A stretch of DNA of 55,796 nucleotides from Clostridiaceae bacterium (GCA_012798865.1 JAAZMK010000072.1:1-55796), one strand, 5' to 3'; positions 8,638 to 18,897 are shown, counted from the first letter of the stretch. Numbers and translations: made by a program. Notes: generated from the sequence alone by a model not told the origin.

Positions 8638-9783
8638 GTGAAACAGTTCAAAACATGTGTCATCGGCGTCGGTTTTATCGGCGCCGCTCATATTGAAGCG
8701 CTCCGCCGCCTCGGATATGTCGATGTTGTCGCACTGTCCGACGTGGTTGATCCGGAGGCAAAAGCGGCGGCACACGGCGTCCCCAAAGGTTACGAGGATT
8801 ATCGAGAGATGATCGACCGGGAGAAGCCGGACGTCGTACACATCTGCACGCCCAATGTGGACCACTATGACATGGCGATGTACGCGATGGAGCGCGGCAT
8901 AGCGGTCGTCTGCGAAAAGCCAATGACTAAAACAGTCGATGAAGCCAAACGTCTTGCCGACTACGCGAAACAAAAAGATATCGTAACAGGGGTCAACTTT
9001 AACTACCGCATGTACCCGCAAATTATGCAGGCGAAGGCGATGGTTGATTCCGGCGAAGTAGGCGACATTTACACCATCCATGGAGGCTATTTGCAGGACT
9101 GGCTTTTCTATGAGACTGATTACAGTTGGCGCCTTGAGCCGGATATCAGCGGCGAATCTCGCGCGTTTGCCGATATAGGATCTCACTGGATCGACGCGGT
9201 GGAATTCATTTCCGGTCTCCGAGCCGTGGAAGTATTCGCCGATTTTGAAACATTCCATAAAATACGTAAGAAACCTTTGAAGGCCATTGATACGTATTCA
9301 GGCATGACGCTCCGCCCTGAGGACTACGAAGAGAAACACATCGATACGGAAGATTACTGCACCGTACTCTTTAAATTTGATAGCGGAGCGCGCGGCACGT
9401 GTACCATCAGTCAGGTCTTTGCGGGAAGAAAGAATCAGATGCTCGTGGATATCGGCGGCAGCCGGTGCGCCTTGCATTGGGACAGCGAACACAGCAACGA
9501 TCTTTGGATCGGCAGACGAGATACGTTCAATCAGACCGCCACGAAAGACCCCTCTACGCTAAGTCCGCTTGCCGGTTCGATCATCGGCTATCCAGGCGGA
9601 CATGTTGAAGGCTTCCCCGATACGTTTAAGCAAAACTTTAAAGCCATCTATGCAGCCATCGAAAAAGGCGATACCGGTCAACACCTTTTTGCGACGTTTG
9701 AAGACGGTCTGAGGGAGATGCAGCTTTGTGATGCGATTGTAAGAAGCGCGAAAGAGGACCGCTGGGTCCGAGTGGAGGGCTGA
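8638..9783 (+). CDS. Gfo/Idh/MocA family oxidoreductase
   Basis: Rossmann GVGFIGAAHIEALRRLG; VCEKPMTK; GTG start after AAGGAGG. Confidence 0.9.
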   Translation: MKQFKTCVIGVGFIGAAHIEALRRLGYVDVVALSDVVDPEAKAAAHGVPKGYEDYREMIDREKPDVVHICTPNVDHYDMAMYAMERGIAVVCEKPMTKTVDEAKRLADYAKQKDIVTGVNFNYRMYPQIMQAKAMVDSGEVGDIYTIHGGYLQDWLFYETDYSWRLEPDISGESRAFADIGSHWIDAVEFISGLRAVEVFADFETFHKIRKKPLKAIDTYSGMTLRPEDYEEKHIDTEDYCTVLFKFDSGARGTCTISQVFAGRKNQMLVDIGGSRCALHWDSEHSNDLWIGRRDTFNQTATKDPSTLSPLAGSIIGYPGGHVEGFPDTFKQNFKAIYAAIEKGDTGQHLFATFEDGLREMQLCDAIVRSAKEDRWVRVEG

Positions 9784-9788
9784 TCTCC

Positions 9789-10640
9789 ATGTTCAAAATA
9801 GGTACTCTTGCCGATTGGTTCGGTCTTGGATTGCTTGAGGGCATTCGAGAATCGTCGCGATGTGGCGCCACGGGCGTCCAGATTTATGCGGCGGGTGAAT
9901 TCGATCCGCGATCGACCGCGACAGATTCCGTCGTCAAAGAAGTTATATCCGTCGCACGCGCGTCGGGTCAGACGATCACGGCGCTTTGCGGTGAACTCGG
10001 CGGTTATGGTTTAGAAAAGCATCAAGACAACGCCGAGAAGATCGATTACCTCAAACAAGTGTTGATCCTCGCAGATCGGTTGGACTGTCGTATCGTCACG
10101 ACACACATCGGTGTTGTGCCTAAAGACCGTTCACATCCGCGCTACGAGGTGATGCTCAACGCGCTGGGCGAATTGGCGTATTTCGCAAACCGCCTTGGCT
10201 CCTATGTCGCTGTCGAGACAGGACCGGAATCGATGACGATTTTGCGGGCATTTGTTGACGAGTGCGGTCCGGGGGCTGCCATCAACTACGACCCCGCTAA
10301 TCTGGTCATGGTGGGTGCCGACGATGAGGTTGAAGGCGTCAGAATCGCCGGCTCCGCCATCGTTCATACCCATGCCAAAGACGGACGATCTCTCAAACAG
10401 ATCGACCCTGAAGATTTTTACCATCAGTTTGCCGAAGGCGGTCTGGAATGGGCGGCTCAATCAGGCTGCTCGGAGGAAACGCCTCTTGGCGAAGGGAGTG
10501 TCCGTTGGCTGCCGTATCTGCGCGCACTACAGGATATCGGATATAACGGTTACCTGACCATTGAGCGCGAAGTCGTCAATGGCTCGGAAGACATACGCAT
10601 GGCTGTGCAATTCTTGAAAGAGTGTATAGAACAACTATAA
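9789..10640 (+). CDS. Sugar phosphate isomerase/epimerase-like TIM barrel (xylose isomerase-like/AP endonuclease 2 fold)
   Basis: TTHIGVVP, AVETGPE, INYDPANL, VHTHAKD, GEGSVRW, YLTIERE. Confidence 0.88.
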   Translation: MFKIGTLADWFGLGLLEGIRESSRCGATGVQIYAAGEFDPRSTATDSVVKEVISVARASGQTITALCGELGGYGLEKHQDNAEKIDYLKQVLILADRLDCRIVTTHIGVVPKDRSHPRYEVMLNALGELAYFANRLGSYVAVETGPESMTILRAFVDECGPGAAINYDPANLVMVGADDEVEGVRIAGSAIVHTHAKDGRSLKQIDPEDFYHQFAEGGLEWAAQSGCSEETPLGEGSVRWLPYLRALQDIGYNGYLTIEREVVNGSEDIRMAVQFLKECIEQL

Positions 10641-10692
10641 AACTAACATCGCGTCCCTAATGGACACGACGACACAAGGAGGATATCGAAAC

Positions 10693-11607
10693 ATGATGAA
10701 GCTCGGTTTGTTGTCCGCGATTTTGCCGGACTATACGTTTGAAGAAGTTATTGACTACGCCGCAAGCGTCGGATTTGAATGTGTGGAGGTATGTTGTTGG
10801 CCCAAAGGCAAAGCCGTCCGCCGATATGCCGGTGTGACACACTTCGACCTTGACGAATGCGATGAGAAACAATTGCTGGCGTACAAAAAATACGCCGAAG
10901 ACCGCGGTATTGAGATTTCATCTCTTGGCTACTACCCGAACCCCATGGATGTGAATCAGGAAGCGGCTGATGTAGCGGTGCAGCATCTTTACAAAATGAT
11001 CGACGCCTCCGCCCTGATGGACGTCAACATGATTACTACGTTCATCGGGCGTGACAAAACGAAAACGGTCGAAGAAAATCTCGATAAATTCGAGGTTGTC
11101 TGGACACCGATCGTTGCCTACGCCGAGTCGAAAGGGGTCAGAATCGGCATTGAGAACTGTCCGATGCTCTACACGAAGGACGAATGGCCCGGCGGGAACA
11201 ACCTGGCGCACGCTCCTTATATCTGGCGTGAAATGTTCCGACGCATTCCGTCAAAGGCATTGGGTCTGAACTTCGACCCTTCGCACCCCTATCTGATCGG
11301 GGCGAGCTATACGAAGCCTCTCTATGAATTTAAGGACCGCATCTTCCACATTCATTTCAAGGACATCAAGATTTACCAGGATAAACTTGATGAATACGGT
11401 TATTTTGCCTATCCCTCGCTCTGGCATTCACCGAAGCTCCCCGGAATGGGCGGTGTGGACTTCGGCGCTTTTATCTCGGCGCTCAACGACATCCGATACA
11501 CAGGTCCCGCCTGTCTCGAAGTTGAAGATAAAGCTTATGAGAATTCCGTCGAGGATGTGCGTGCTGGCATAGAACAGAGCTATCGTTTCCTCCGCCAGTT
11601 CATTTAG
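10693..11607 (+). CDS. Sugar phosphate isomerase/epimerase-like TIM barrel
   Basis: ORF opens at 10660, but AAGGAGG precedes ATG 10693. Motifs GIENCPM, LNFDPSHP, FHIHFKDIK, CLEVED. Confidence 0.88.
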   Translation: MMKLGLLSAILPDYTFEEVIDYAASVGFECVEVCCWPKGKAVRRYAGVTHFDLDECDEKQLLAYKKYAEDRGIEISSLGYYPNPMDVNQEAADVAVQHLYKMIDASALMDVNMITTFIGRDKTKTVEENLDKFEVVWTPIVAYAESKGVRIGIENCPMLYTKDEWPGGNNLAHAPYIWREMFRRIPSKALGLNFDPSHPYLIGASYTKPLYEFKDRIFHIHFKDIKIYQDKLDEYGYFAYPSLWHSPKLPGMGGVDFGAFISALNDIRYTGPACLEVEDKAYENSVEDVRAGIEQSYRFLRQFI

Positions 11608-11642
11608 GCGTTGCGGAAGAAGTAAAAGTAAGGAGGATCACA

Positions 11643-12722
11643 ATGGTCAGAACAAAAGTTGCGCTATTAGGAAGCGGATTCATCGCCGATATCCATGCGG
11701 AATCGTTTCGGCGCTTTGTACCGGACGCGGAAGTGACCGCCGTCTATTCGCGGAACATCGATAAGGCGCGGGCTTTTGCCGATGCGCATGGCATACCGGA
11801 AGCGTACGACGATATACAAGAGCTTTTGGATAAGAGCGATATCGACATTGTCGACATCTGCCTTCCCAACGACCTGCATCATCCTGCCTGCATCCAAGCC
11901 GTAAATGCGGGGAAGCACGTCATCATCGAAAAGCCGTTCTGCCTCTCCCTGCGTGAAGCGGACGAGATGATCGAGGCGGCAAAAGAGAATAACGTGTTGC
12001 TCATGTACGCGGAGGAATTGTGTTTCGCGCCGAAATACGAGCGCGTCCGCGCCATCGTCGAAAGCGGTGCGCTCGGACAGATTTACATGCTCAAACAGAG
12101 CGAAAAACATTCCGGTCCGCACAGTCGTTGGTTCTATGAATCGAAGCATTCGGGCGGAGGCGTGATGATGGACATGGGTTGTCATGCGATCGCTTGGTTT
12201 ATGTGGATGCTCAAAGACTACAACCCCGTCAGCGTGTATGGACACTACATGCGCGTTTATCACGATACGGATGCTGAGGATCATGCGCTCACACAATTGG
12301 AATTTGAGAAGGACGGTCGTACGATCATCTGTGTCGCTGAGGACAGTTGGGTCAAACACGGCGGCATGCAGGATGCCATTGAGGTTTACGGCGATGAGGG
12401 CGTCTGTTATTCCGATCTATTCCAAGGCAATTCATCCCAGCTTTACAGCTTGCGGGGCTACGACTACGCGAGCGAGAAAGCGGGCGCGACGACAGGATGG
12501 ACTTTCCCCATCTTTGAGGAAGCGTTCAACCAAGGCTACCCGCAGGAACTCGCTCACTTTGTGGACTGTGTGCGAAACGGTAAGAAGCCTCTTACCGATG
12601 GTCAGTTGGGGCGCGCTGTCATAGCGGTTATTCACGCCGCCTATGCGTCCGCCCGCGAAGGACGTAAAATTACTTTGCCATACAACTCAACGGCGGAGCG
12701 TCCCGTGGATAACTGGCGCTAG
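11643..12722 (+). CDS. Gfo/Idh/MocA family oxidoreductase
   Basis: GSGFIADIHAESFRR; IIEKPFCLSLREADEM; GGGVMMDMGCHAI. Confidence 0.9.
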   Translation: MVRTKVALLGSGFIADIHAESFRRFVPDAEVTAVYSRNIDKARAFADAHGIPEAYDDIQELLDKSDIDIVDICLPNDLHHPACIQAVNAGKHVIIEKPFCLSLREADEMIEAAKENNVLLMYAEELCFAPKYERVRAIVESGALGQIYMLKQSEKHSGPHSRWFYESKHSGGGVMMDMGCHAIAWFMWMLKDYNPVSVYGHYMRVYHDTDAEDHALTQLEFEKDGRTIICVAEDSWVKHGGMQDAIEVYGDEGVCYSDLFQGNSSQLYSLRGYDYASEKAGATTGWTFPIFEEAFNQGYPQELAHFVDCVRNGKKPLTDGQLGRAVIAVIHAAYASAREGRKITLPYNSTAERPVDNWR

Positions 12723-12746
12723 AAGTCAAAACATTAAGAAAAGAAA

Positions 12747-12791
12747 GGGGGCGTCCTTTACCGGAGATCGGCGTGCAGGACACCCCTTTTT
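12747..12791. terminator. Bidirectional intrinsic terminator between convergent operons
   Basis: GGGGCGTCCT...AGGACACCCC stem followed by CTTTTTG; A-rich tract on the other side. Confidence 0.75.
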
Positions 12792-12814
12792 GATTGGTCG
12801 AATTATCGTATGAA

Positions 12815-13804
12815 TTACTGGCGAACTTTCTTTTCGCGGTTATAGAAGATCAACAGCACGATCATGATTAGACCCATGAATACGTTGCGTGTCGGTTGTG
12901 CTAGACCCATCGCCGTCAGCAAGTTGCTGAGCACGACCATGACAAGCGAACCGGCGATGCTTCCCGTATACGTTCCGACGCCGCCGGAGAATGATGTGCC
13001 GCCGATAATGACAGCGATCAGCGAGTTGTAAGCGTATTCATCGAAGATCTGGCAACGCGCGGCGTTCATATAGGCTGCGCCCAGCATACCGGCAAAAGCG
13101 GCAAACATCCCCGAAAATACGTACGTCAGAATCTGTATGCGATTGATATTCACTCCGTTCAGTCGAGCGGCAACGGGGTTATTTCCAAGGAGGTAAACTT
13201 GTTTCCCGAAACGCGAATGGTTCAAAAGGTAGAAGACCAGCGGTATGATGATCAGCCCATATAAGATAATCGACGGCAAGAATTGCAGACCGAACAGCTT
13301 GGATGTCACGGATTTAATGAACGACGGTGAAGCATATCCCATGGGGCTTCCCTGTGTCAACACGTACTGCATGCGCGTGATCACGTTTGAGATAGCCATC
13401 GTGACGATGAGCGGCGGAAGTCCGATTTTAACAGTACAAATGCCGTTCAAAAGACCGACAGTCGCTCCCATGGCAAGTGCCGCGAAAAGCAAAGGGAAAA
13501 AGCGACCATCCTGACTGTTCATGATGGTCGTCGTCAAAATAGCTGCCGACGACATGACAGCGCCAACTCCGAAATCCATGCCGCCCCCGATCAAGACGAT
13601 CGTTTGACCTGCAGAGGCAATACTCAGAAGCAACGTAAGCATGACGATGGATCCGATGGCGCTCGCATTGAGTGAGCCAGGCGAGATCATGACCGTTATG
13701 GCATACAAAACTAGTGCGATGAGGAACGCCATCCGCGCCGGACTCTTCTGCATGAAGAGCTTTGAACGCTGACCCAGTGTCAAGGTGGATTTAGTGCTAC
13801 TCAT
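12815..13804 (-). CDS. ABC sugar transporter permease, RbsC-like
   Basis: Polytopic; family segments IGGGMDFGVGAVMS and AVIIGGTSFSGGVGTYTGSIAGSLVM. Confidence 0.9.
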   Translation of the reverse strand: MSSTKSTLTLGQRSKLFMQKSPARMAFLIALVLYAITVMISPGSLNASAIGSIVMLTLLLSIASAGQTIVLIGGGMDFGVGAVMSSAAILTTTIMNSQDGRFFPLLFAALAMGATVGLLNGICTVKIGLPPLIVTMAISNVITRMQYVLTQGSPMGYASPSFIKSVTSKLFGLQFLPSIILYGLIIIPLVFYLLNHSRFGKQVYLLGNNPVAARLNGVNINRIQILTYVFSGMFAAFAGMLGAAYMNAARCQIFDEYAYNSLIAVIIGGTSFSGGVGTYTGSIAGSLVMVVLSNLLTAMGLAQPTRNVFMGLIMIVLLIFYNREKKVRQ

Positions 13805-14888
13805 GCGTCGTTACCTCCTTTCCCTCTGATTCCTTCGGACTCTTTCGGTAGTCAATGCGCTTAAACTGCCTGACAATGCCTTCTCTCAGGACTTCTTGCC
13901 TTCCCTTTGCGGTGACGATGGTCATCAAGAGACCGAGGAAGATGATGACATCGGATACGAAGTTCTGCCAGTAGCTGGATACGGAGAAGCCGGGGATCAG
14001 ACGCACCAAGAGAGAGAAGAAGTAGTAAACGGAGTTCTGAATCAGAACAAAAAACCCGCTTCCGAAGACGGCGCTGGCCACCGAACCCCAACCGCCAAAG
14101 CCGAGACCGCCGAGGATGCAAGCCGAAAGCGAGCGAATACCGTAATCTTCCGCCTGAAGCGGATTGCCTGCAGCGATCATCAACGTCAGGCAAAGACCGG
14201 CAATACCTACGATGACTCCCTTAAGAAGAAATGCTTTCAACTGAACTTTAACGGGACTGATGCCCGCGGCGAATGCATTTCTCGGATTGCCGCCGACAGC
14301 GTAGATGTGCGACCCGAAAGGAGTTTTGCGGGCGAAACGACAGATCAAAAGCACACCGAGGACCGCGAAAAAGGAAACGGGAATCAGTCCGAAAAGCTGA
14401 CTGTCGTACGCCATATACCACTCTTTCGGCACTTTGCCTTGCGGAACGCTCATGATCATGACGTTAACCCCTCGAATGACATACGTCATGGCATAACTTG
14501 CAAGGAGAGCCGGTAATCGGAATACGGAACAGCAGACCCAGACCGCGATCGAGGCGAGGACCGCCGCGCCGATACCCAAGAGACAGGAGAGAGCAAATGG
14601 AATGCCCCATACCTGATGGGTCATGATGGTGACAACGTTGACCAAGGCAAGTTGAATCCCGCAAGAGACATCCATTGTGCCCGCGATCAATAACAAACTC
14701 TGACCGATCGCGACCAGAATGAACGCGGCATTTTTTGCAAAGAGCGTATTGATGCTTTTAACGCTGAAGAAGGATGCCGGTCCTTGTAAAGCCGCATTGA
14801 GTACCAAAGCGATGATGAATAAAACGAAACCGGCAAAAAATGATGAGCGTCTTAACCGTGTGAAACTATTTTTCAAAGTATCGATCAT
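13797..14888 (-). CDS. ABC sugar transporter permease, RbsC-like
   Basis: IAGTMDVSCGIQLA, CILGGLGFGGWGSVASAVFGS; overlaps downstream permease by 8 nt. Confidence 0.9.
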   Translation of the reverse strand: MIDTLKNSFTRLRRSSFFAGFVLFIIALVLNAALQGPASFFSVKSINTLFAKNAAFILVAIGQSLLLIAGTMDVSCGIQLALVNVVTIMTHQVWGIPFALSCLLGIGAAVLASIAVWVCCSVFRLPALLASYAMTYVIRGVNVMIMSVPQGKVPKEWYMAYDSQLFGLIPVSFFAVLGVLLICRFARKTPFGSHIYAVGGNPRNAFAAGISPVKVQLKAFLLKGVIVGIAGLCLTLMIAAGNPLQAEDYGIRSLSACILGGLGFGGWGSVASAVFGSGFFVLIQNSVYYFFSLLVRLIPGFSVSSYWQNFVSDVIIFLGLLMTIVTAKGRQEVLREGIVRQFKRIDYRKSPKESEGKEVTTHE

Positions 14889-16438
14889 GCCTTTGCCTCC
14901 ATCGTCGAGACGATCTCTTGATCTTCCGACATCCCCATCATCGCAGCCACGAGTTTCTCGGGCGTTTTATTTTCACCGGTCAATTGCGCGCTGACACATC
15001 CTTCGTAAAAGACATAAATGACATCGCATAGACTTAACAATTCTTCCGATTCGCTTGAAGAAATCAAAATGGTCATTCCCTCGTTCGCACATTCTTTAAG
15101 TATTTCATGGATTTCGAGACGTGAATGAATATCGACACCTCGCGTCGGATCGTCCAAAAGCAAGAGCTTAGGCTGCATCGCGATCCATCGTGCGACGACG
15201 AGTTTCTGTTGGTTGCCTCCGGACAGCGAGCTTGCGGGGTGATTCAGAGAACCGATCACAATATTGTATTTATCGACGGCACGTTGCGCAAATGCGCGAT
15301 TCGCTTTAGCGGGCATATAGGCGAAAGTCTTACCTTTGGCGACTTTGCCGGCGAGTATGTTTTCCAACACGGTACGTGCAGGGAAAATGGCTTCCCGGTT
15401 GCGTTCACCCGAGATAAAGCCCATACCGTTTTTTACGGCTTTCGAGGGTGATTTTAAAGTAGAAGGCTCGCCGTCGTAGATAATTTCTCCCTCTTCATAA
15501 CGGATGGCGCCTAGAATGGCGCGTATCAATTCCGGCTGTCCCTGTCCTTGCAGACCGCCAATACCGACGATTTCGCCTTTGTGAGCGCGAAGCGAAATAT
15601 CATGCACTTTCGGGAAAATAGAAAGATTCTTGACATCGAGTACGATCTCGCGTCCCTCATCCGAGTGCATGTGCACTACATCCTTTTTGCTTTTGTCCGG
15701 ACGCTGTCCCGTCATGTAATAAACGATGTCATCGAGGCTGAAGTCGTCCATCGGTCCCGTGATCACCGATTCACCGCTTCTCATGATGGTCGTCCTGTCG
15801 CATACTTCAAAGACCTCGTTCATACGGTGCGTCACGTAGACCATCGCGATGCCCTCTTCCTTTAACTCGCGCATGACGGAAAAAAGGACCTGTATCTCGT
15901 CGTAGTGCAACGCGGCCGTTACCTCGTCCAGAAGCAAAAGACGCGGCTTCAAAGCGACGGCTTTCGCCACTTCAAGCATCGTCTGAGTAGATGGCATCAA
16001 GGTTTGGACGTAATCGTCCGGATCGCAGTCGATCTGGAAACGTTCAAGAAGGCGGTTAATGATCTCATCGCTGGCCTTCTGATCGACGAACCCCAGTGCA
16101 TTTCTCGGCTCATTGCCTAAAAGGATATTGTCCCGAACACTCATGGTCGGTATGAGACTTAAATCTTGGAAAGCTGTCGCGATCCCCAACTTGCGTGAAT
16201 CGTACCCATTGCGTATTTCAACCGGGTTTCCATCGATCAGAATCTCGCCGGCATTCGGGTTGACCAGACCTGCCAGAATCTTGATCATTGTGGATTTTCC
16301 GGATCCGTTTGATCCGAGAAGCGCATGTACTTCACCCGGTTCTACACTTAAGGAAGCATTGTTGAGCGCGACGACTGCGTCAAATCTTTTGTCGACTCCG
16401 CGTAATTCAAACATGTGTTGACATCCCGTAGATAACAT
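14885..16438 (-). CDS. ABC sugar transporter ATP-binding protein, RbsA-like (two nucleotide-binding domains)
   Basis: GSNGSGKST Walker A, LLLLDEVTAAL, second domain LSGGNQQKLVVARWI and DDPTRGVD. Alternative start ATG at 16414. Confidence 0.93.
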   Translation of the reverse strand: MLSTGCQHMFELRGVDKRFDAVVALNNASLSVEPGEVHALLGSNGSGKSTMIKILAGLVNPNAGEILIDGNPVEIRNGYDSRKLGIATAFQDLSLIPTMSVRDNILLGNEPRNALGFVDQKASDEIINRLLERFQIDCDPDDYVQTLMPSTQTMLEVAKAVALKPRLLLLDEVTAALHYDEIQVLFSVMRELKEEGIAMVYVTHRMNEVFEVCDRTTIMRSGESVITGPMDDFSLDDIVYYMTGQRPDKSKKDVVHMHSDEGREIVLDVKNLSIFPKVHDISLRAHKGEIVGIGGLQGQGQPELIRAILGAIRYEEGEIIYDGEPSTLKSPSKAVKNGMGFISGERNREAIFPARTVLENILAGKVAKGKTFAYMPAKANRAFAQRAVDKYNIVIGSLNHPASSLSGGNQQKLVVARWIAMQPKLLLLDDPTRGVDIHSRLEIHEILKECANEGMTILISSSESEELLSLCDVIYVFYEGCVSAQLTGENKTPEKLVAAMMGMSEDQEIVSTMEAKA

Positions 16439-16442
16439 AGTT

Positions 16443-16616
16443 CTGCAGCGCGACGAAAACCGGATGCTTCCGCATATCGCATGCCCGCGCGCTGCAGAGA
16501 CGTTTCGTTTGTCGGAAGAGCGGAATCAAACCCGACTCTTCCTTTCTCATAAAACCTGACCGGCGGATTTTGCGCCGGTCAGTATTTCATGGGCTAATTC
16601 GCTTTAATGTAAAGCG
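16443..16616 (-). other. Strongly structured intercistronic segment between substrate-binding protein and ATPase genes
   Basis: Four inverted repeats: 16600-16616 (CGCTTT/AAAGCG), 16556-16582 (CTGACCGGCG/CGCCGGTCAG), 16513-16542 (GGAAGAG/CTCTTCC), 16443-16497 (CTGCAGCGCG/CGCGCTGCAG). Confidence 0.7.
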
Positions 16617-16618
16617 GC

Positions 16619-17716
16619 TTATTTGAAGTAGGCTTGTGCCACTTCGTCGATGGTCAGCCAATACGTAAGCGCGTCACCGGGCTTCATCGTATTTGCGTAG
16701 TTGAGGAACTCCTCATTTTCGATGTCGTCATAGGTGAAGCTGAGCTTCGAAGGCAGACGGATGGCGTGAATTTCAGGAACAGTGTAAATATTGTCCTTCA
16801 ACTCTTTGCCAAGAAGCATATTCAAACCGAAGTTCAATGCGCTGGCGCCGACACCTGGAGGATTCGAGAGAACCATGAAGTCCATCTTTCTCCCGTCCTT
16901 GTTGATCTCAAGCACGCGCTGCATGAACTCACCTGTGTCATTGAATCCGACGAATTCAGGATACGGTTTGCCCGCCGCATCGTAGGCAGCCAGGATGGCT
17001 TCCGCACACTGCGATGTCAACACAGCGTCAAATTCCAAGCCGGAGTTCAGGATTTCTGTCATGATCTGTTGCGCTTTTACCGCGTCCCAGTCGTGGTTGT
17101 ACTGTCCGCCGACGACAACGAGTCCTTTCTCATCGAAAGCTTTCTCGAAGCCCGCCTGACGGTCAGTGTTGGCCTGGTTGCCGTCAAGTGCCGCGATCAT
17201 GATAATCTTCTTACCCGCGCCGAGGACTTCTCCCGCGTAGGTGCCGGTCTTATAACCGAGGTAGTACTGGTCGGTGCTGACATTCAACACGTTGACGTCG
17301 GTCGAGGTGTACTCGCAGTCCGCGTTGATGTAGACGATGCCGGCTTTCTGTGCTTTCTCGATGATCGGGTCAAGACCTGTCGGAGAGACGGGGTTGACCA
17401 GAATCACGTCGTAGCCTTCATTAATGCTGTTCTCGATTTGCTGCGACTCAGTGGCGGCATCCCAGTTCGAGACGAAAGACGCGTATTTGACGTCCAGTCC
17501 ATGGCTGGCAGCGGCTGCTGCGGCCTCTTGGATGTCTGCCTCATAGCGCACCCGGTAGGGGTTTCCTTCGATAATCGCATTGTGAGAGGCCAGTTTAACT
17601 ACCTTCACATCACCCCCTGGCGGTTCGGTGCCGGTGGTATCGGGATCTTTAGGACCACAAGCAACGGCGACTAGAACCATCATGAGGGCCAAAAGGATCA
17701 CTAGATATTTTTTCAT
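16619..17716 (-). CDS. Sugar ABC transporter substrate-binding lipoprotein, RbsB-like
   Basis: Lipoprotein signal LMMVLVAVACG; periplasmic-binding features (DVILVNPVSPTGLDPIIEKAQKAGIVYINAD). Confidence 0.9.
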   Translation of the reverse strand: MKKYLVILLALMMVLVAVACGPKDPDTTGTEPPGGDVKVVKLASHNAIIEGNPYRVRYEADIQEAAAAAASHGLDVKYASFVSNWDAATESQQIENSINEGYDVILVNPVSPTGLDPIIEKAQKAGIVYINADCEYTSTDVNVLNVSTDQYYLGYKTGTYAGEVLGAGKKIIMIAALDGNQANTDRQAGFEKAFDEKGLVVVGGQYNHDWDAVKAQQIMTEILNSGLEFDAVLTSQCAEAILAAYDAAGKPYPEFVGFNDTGEFMQRVLEINKDGRKMDFMVLSNPPGVGASALNFGLNMLLGKELKDNIYTVPEIHAIRLPSKLSFTYDDIENEEFLNYANTMKPGDALTYWLTIDEVAQAYFK

Positions 17717-17743
17717 TTCTTTTCCTCCTGTTTTTCTATCATC

Positions 17744-17759
17744 AAGGGGAATTCCCCTT
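17744..17759. promoter_or_regulatory. 16-bp perfect palindrome in the 5' leader of the sugar-binding-protein gene
   Basis: AAGGGGAATTCCCCTT, 28 bp upstream of the start codon of 16619..17716. Confidence 0.5.
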
Positions 17760-17940
17760 AACTAGCATATTGAACAAACGGATTAACGTCGTATGGGAGA
17801 ATTATACAAATGTCGCACATGCTCGCGCAACGCTTTCCTTTCAAATGACGATTTCTTTTACAATTTGAAAATTTATTGCTAATAACGCCAATAGAATACC
17901 ATACTAAAGACGTGATTTGCAATTCTTTTTGCAATTTCTT

Positions 17941-18897
17941 TCAAATTGCCATCACATTATCTTCAATCAATGAACGCAAGTACTTCTCAGCGATCCGAAT
18001 TTGGTCTTCAATGAAGTCGTTATAGCCGAGTACGCGACCGTCGTGAAACGGCATATGGCAGAACTCGTAATTAATATAGCCGTCGTACCCCTCTTCTTTC
18101 AGAGCCTTGATAAAAGCGGGATAATTTGTAAGTACGGGCTGAATATGCGGGTCGAACGAGATCATGCGAATATCGCCGTTTGCCTCTTCTACGAACTCGC
18201 CGTTGGCGTGTGACAGCACCTGTCGTTTGCCGACGTCTTTGACAGCCTGCGCCACATAGGCATCGCTTTGACGTTCTTCCGTCCAGCCGAGACAGGGTGC
18301 GTCAAGGCAGCACTGCACCCATGGCGAATCGACCCATCGTACAAAGTCGAGCATGTCACGATAATCCTCAATAATGGGGTGATGATTTTGGAGAGCAAGC
18401 ACGACGCCGGCGTCTTCTGCCCATACCGCACATTCTTTGAGACATTCGACGATGTTTTGACGCAATTCGTAATCGAGGGCGCCATAGTAGGTATGATACG
18501 CTTCAGGAACCTCGTACGTCGCAATGCCGTTTCTCATGACGACACCGCGCCACGCCGCGAACACGCGCAGTACAGGCGCGCCAAGTTGGCGCGCGACACG
18601 AATCTGCTCGCGGACCATGAGAAGTTCATTTTCAATGTGTTCAGGCACCACCGAAGCGAAATTGTTGTTCGCCGCGACGGCGGCGATCTCAAGACCCTTG
18701 CTTTCGGCGTAGGTCTTGATTTCAAGACAGCGCCGCTCATCAAGATCCAAAGGTGAGCCATGCGGGCGTTTCAGGTCAAGTTCTACACCGTCGTAACCGA
18801 ATTTCGCAGCCGTATCGATAAACTCTTCAACTGTTAAGGGCGGTCTGTCATTGAACCAGACGCCCGAACAGGAGATCGAGTATAATCCGACTTTCAT
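17941..18897 (-). CDS. Sugar phosphate isomerase/epimerase-like TIM barrel
   Basis: MKVGLYSISCSGVWF start preferred over the 18924 ORF start because GGAGGTAA precedes it; ALQNHHP, LSHANGEF, YINYEFCH. Confidence 0.87.
   Translation of the reverse strand: MKVGLYSISCSGVWFNDRPPLTVEEFIDTAAKFGYDGVELDLKRPHGSPLDLDERRCLEIKTYAESKGLEIAAVAANNNFASVVPEHIENELLMVREQIRVARQLGAPVLRVFAAWRGVVMRNGIATYEVPEAYHTYYGALDYELRQNIVECLKECAVWAEDAGVVLALQNHHPIIEDYRDMLDFVRWVDSPWVQCCLDAPCLGWTEERQSDAYVAQAVKDVGKRQVLSHANGEFVEEANGDIRMISFDPHIQPVLTNYPAFIKALKEEGYDGYINYEFCHMPFHDGRVLGYNDFIEDQIRIAEKYLRSLIEDNVMAI

Noticed and set aside
8638-12722. myo-inositol catabolic operon
   Set aside because: Gfo/Idh and TIM-barrel genes fit superficially, but IolB, IolC and IolD homologues are absent.
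16634-17674. 346-aa plus-strand ORF
   Set aside because: It is fully antisense to a clear RbsB-like gene and lacks any family motif; a long open antisense frame is expected from codon bias.
17824-17841. CcpA cre site upstream of the importer operon
   Set aside because: Only one half (GAAAGCGTT) resembles the cre consensus; the other half does not match.
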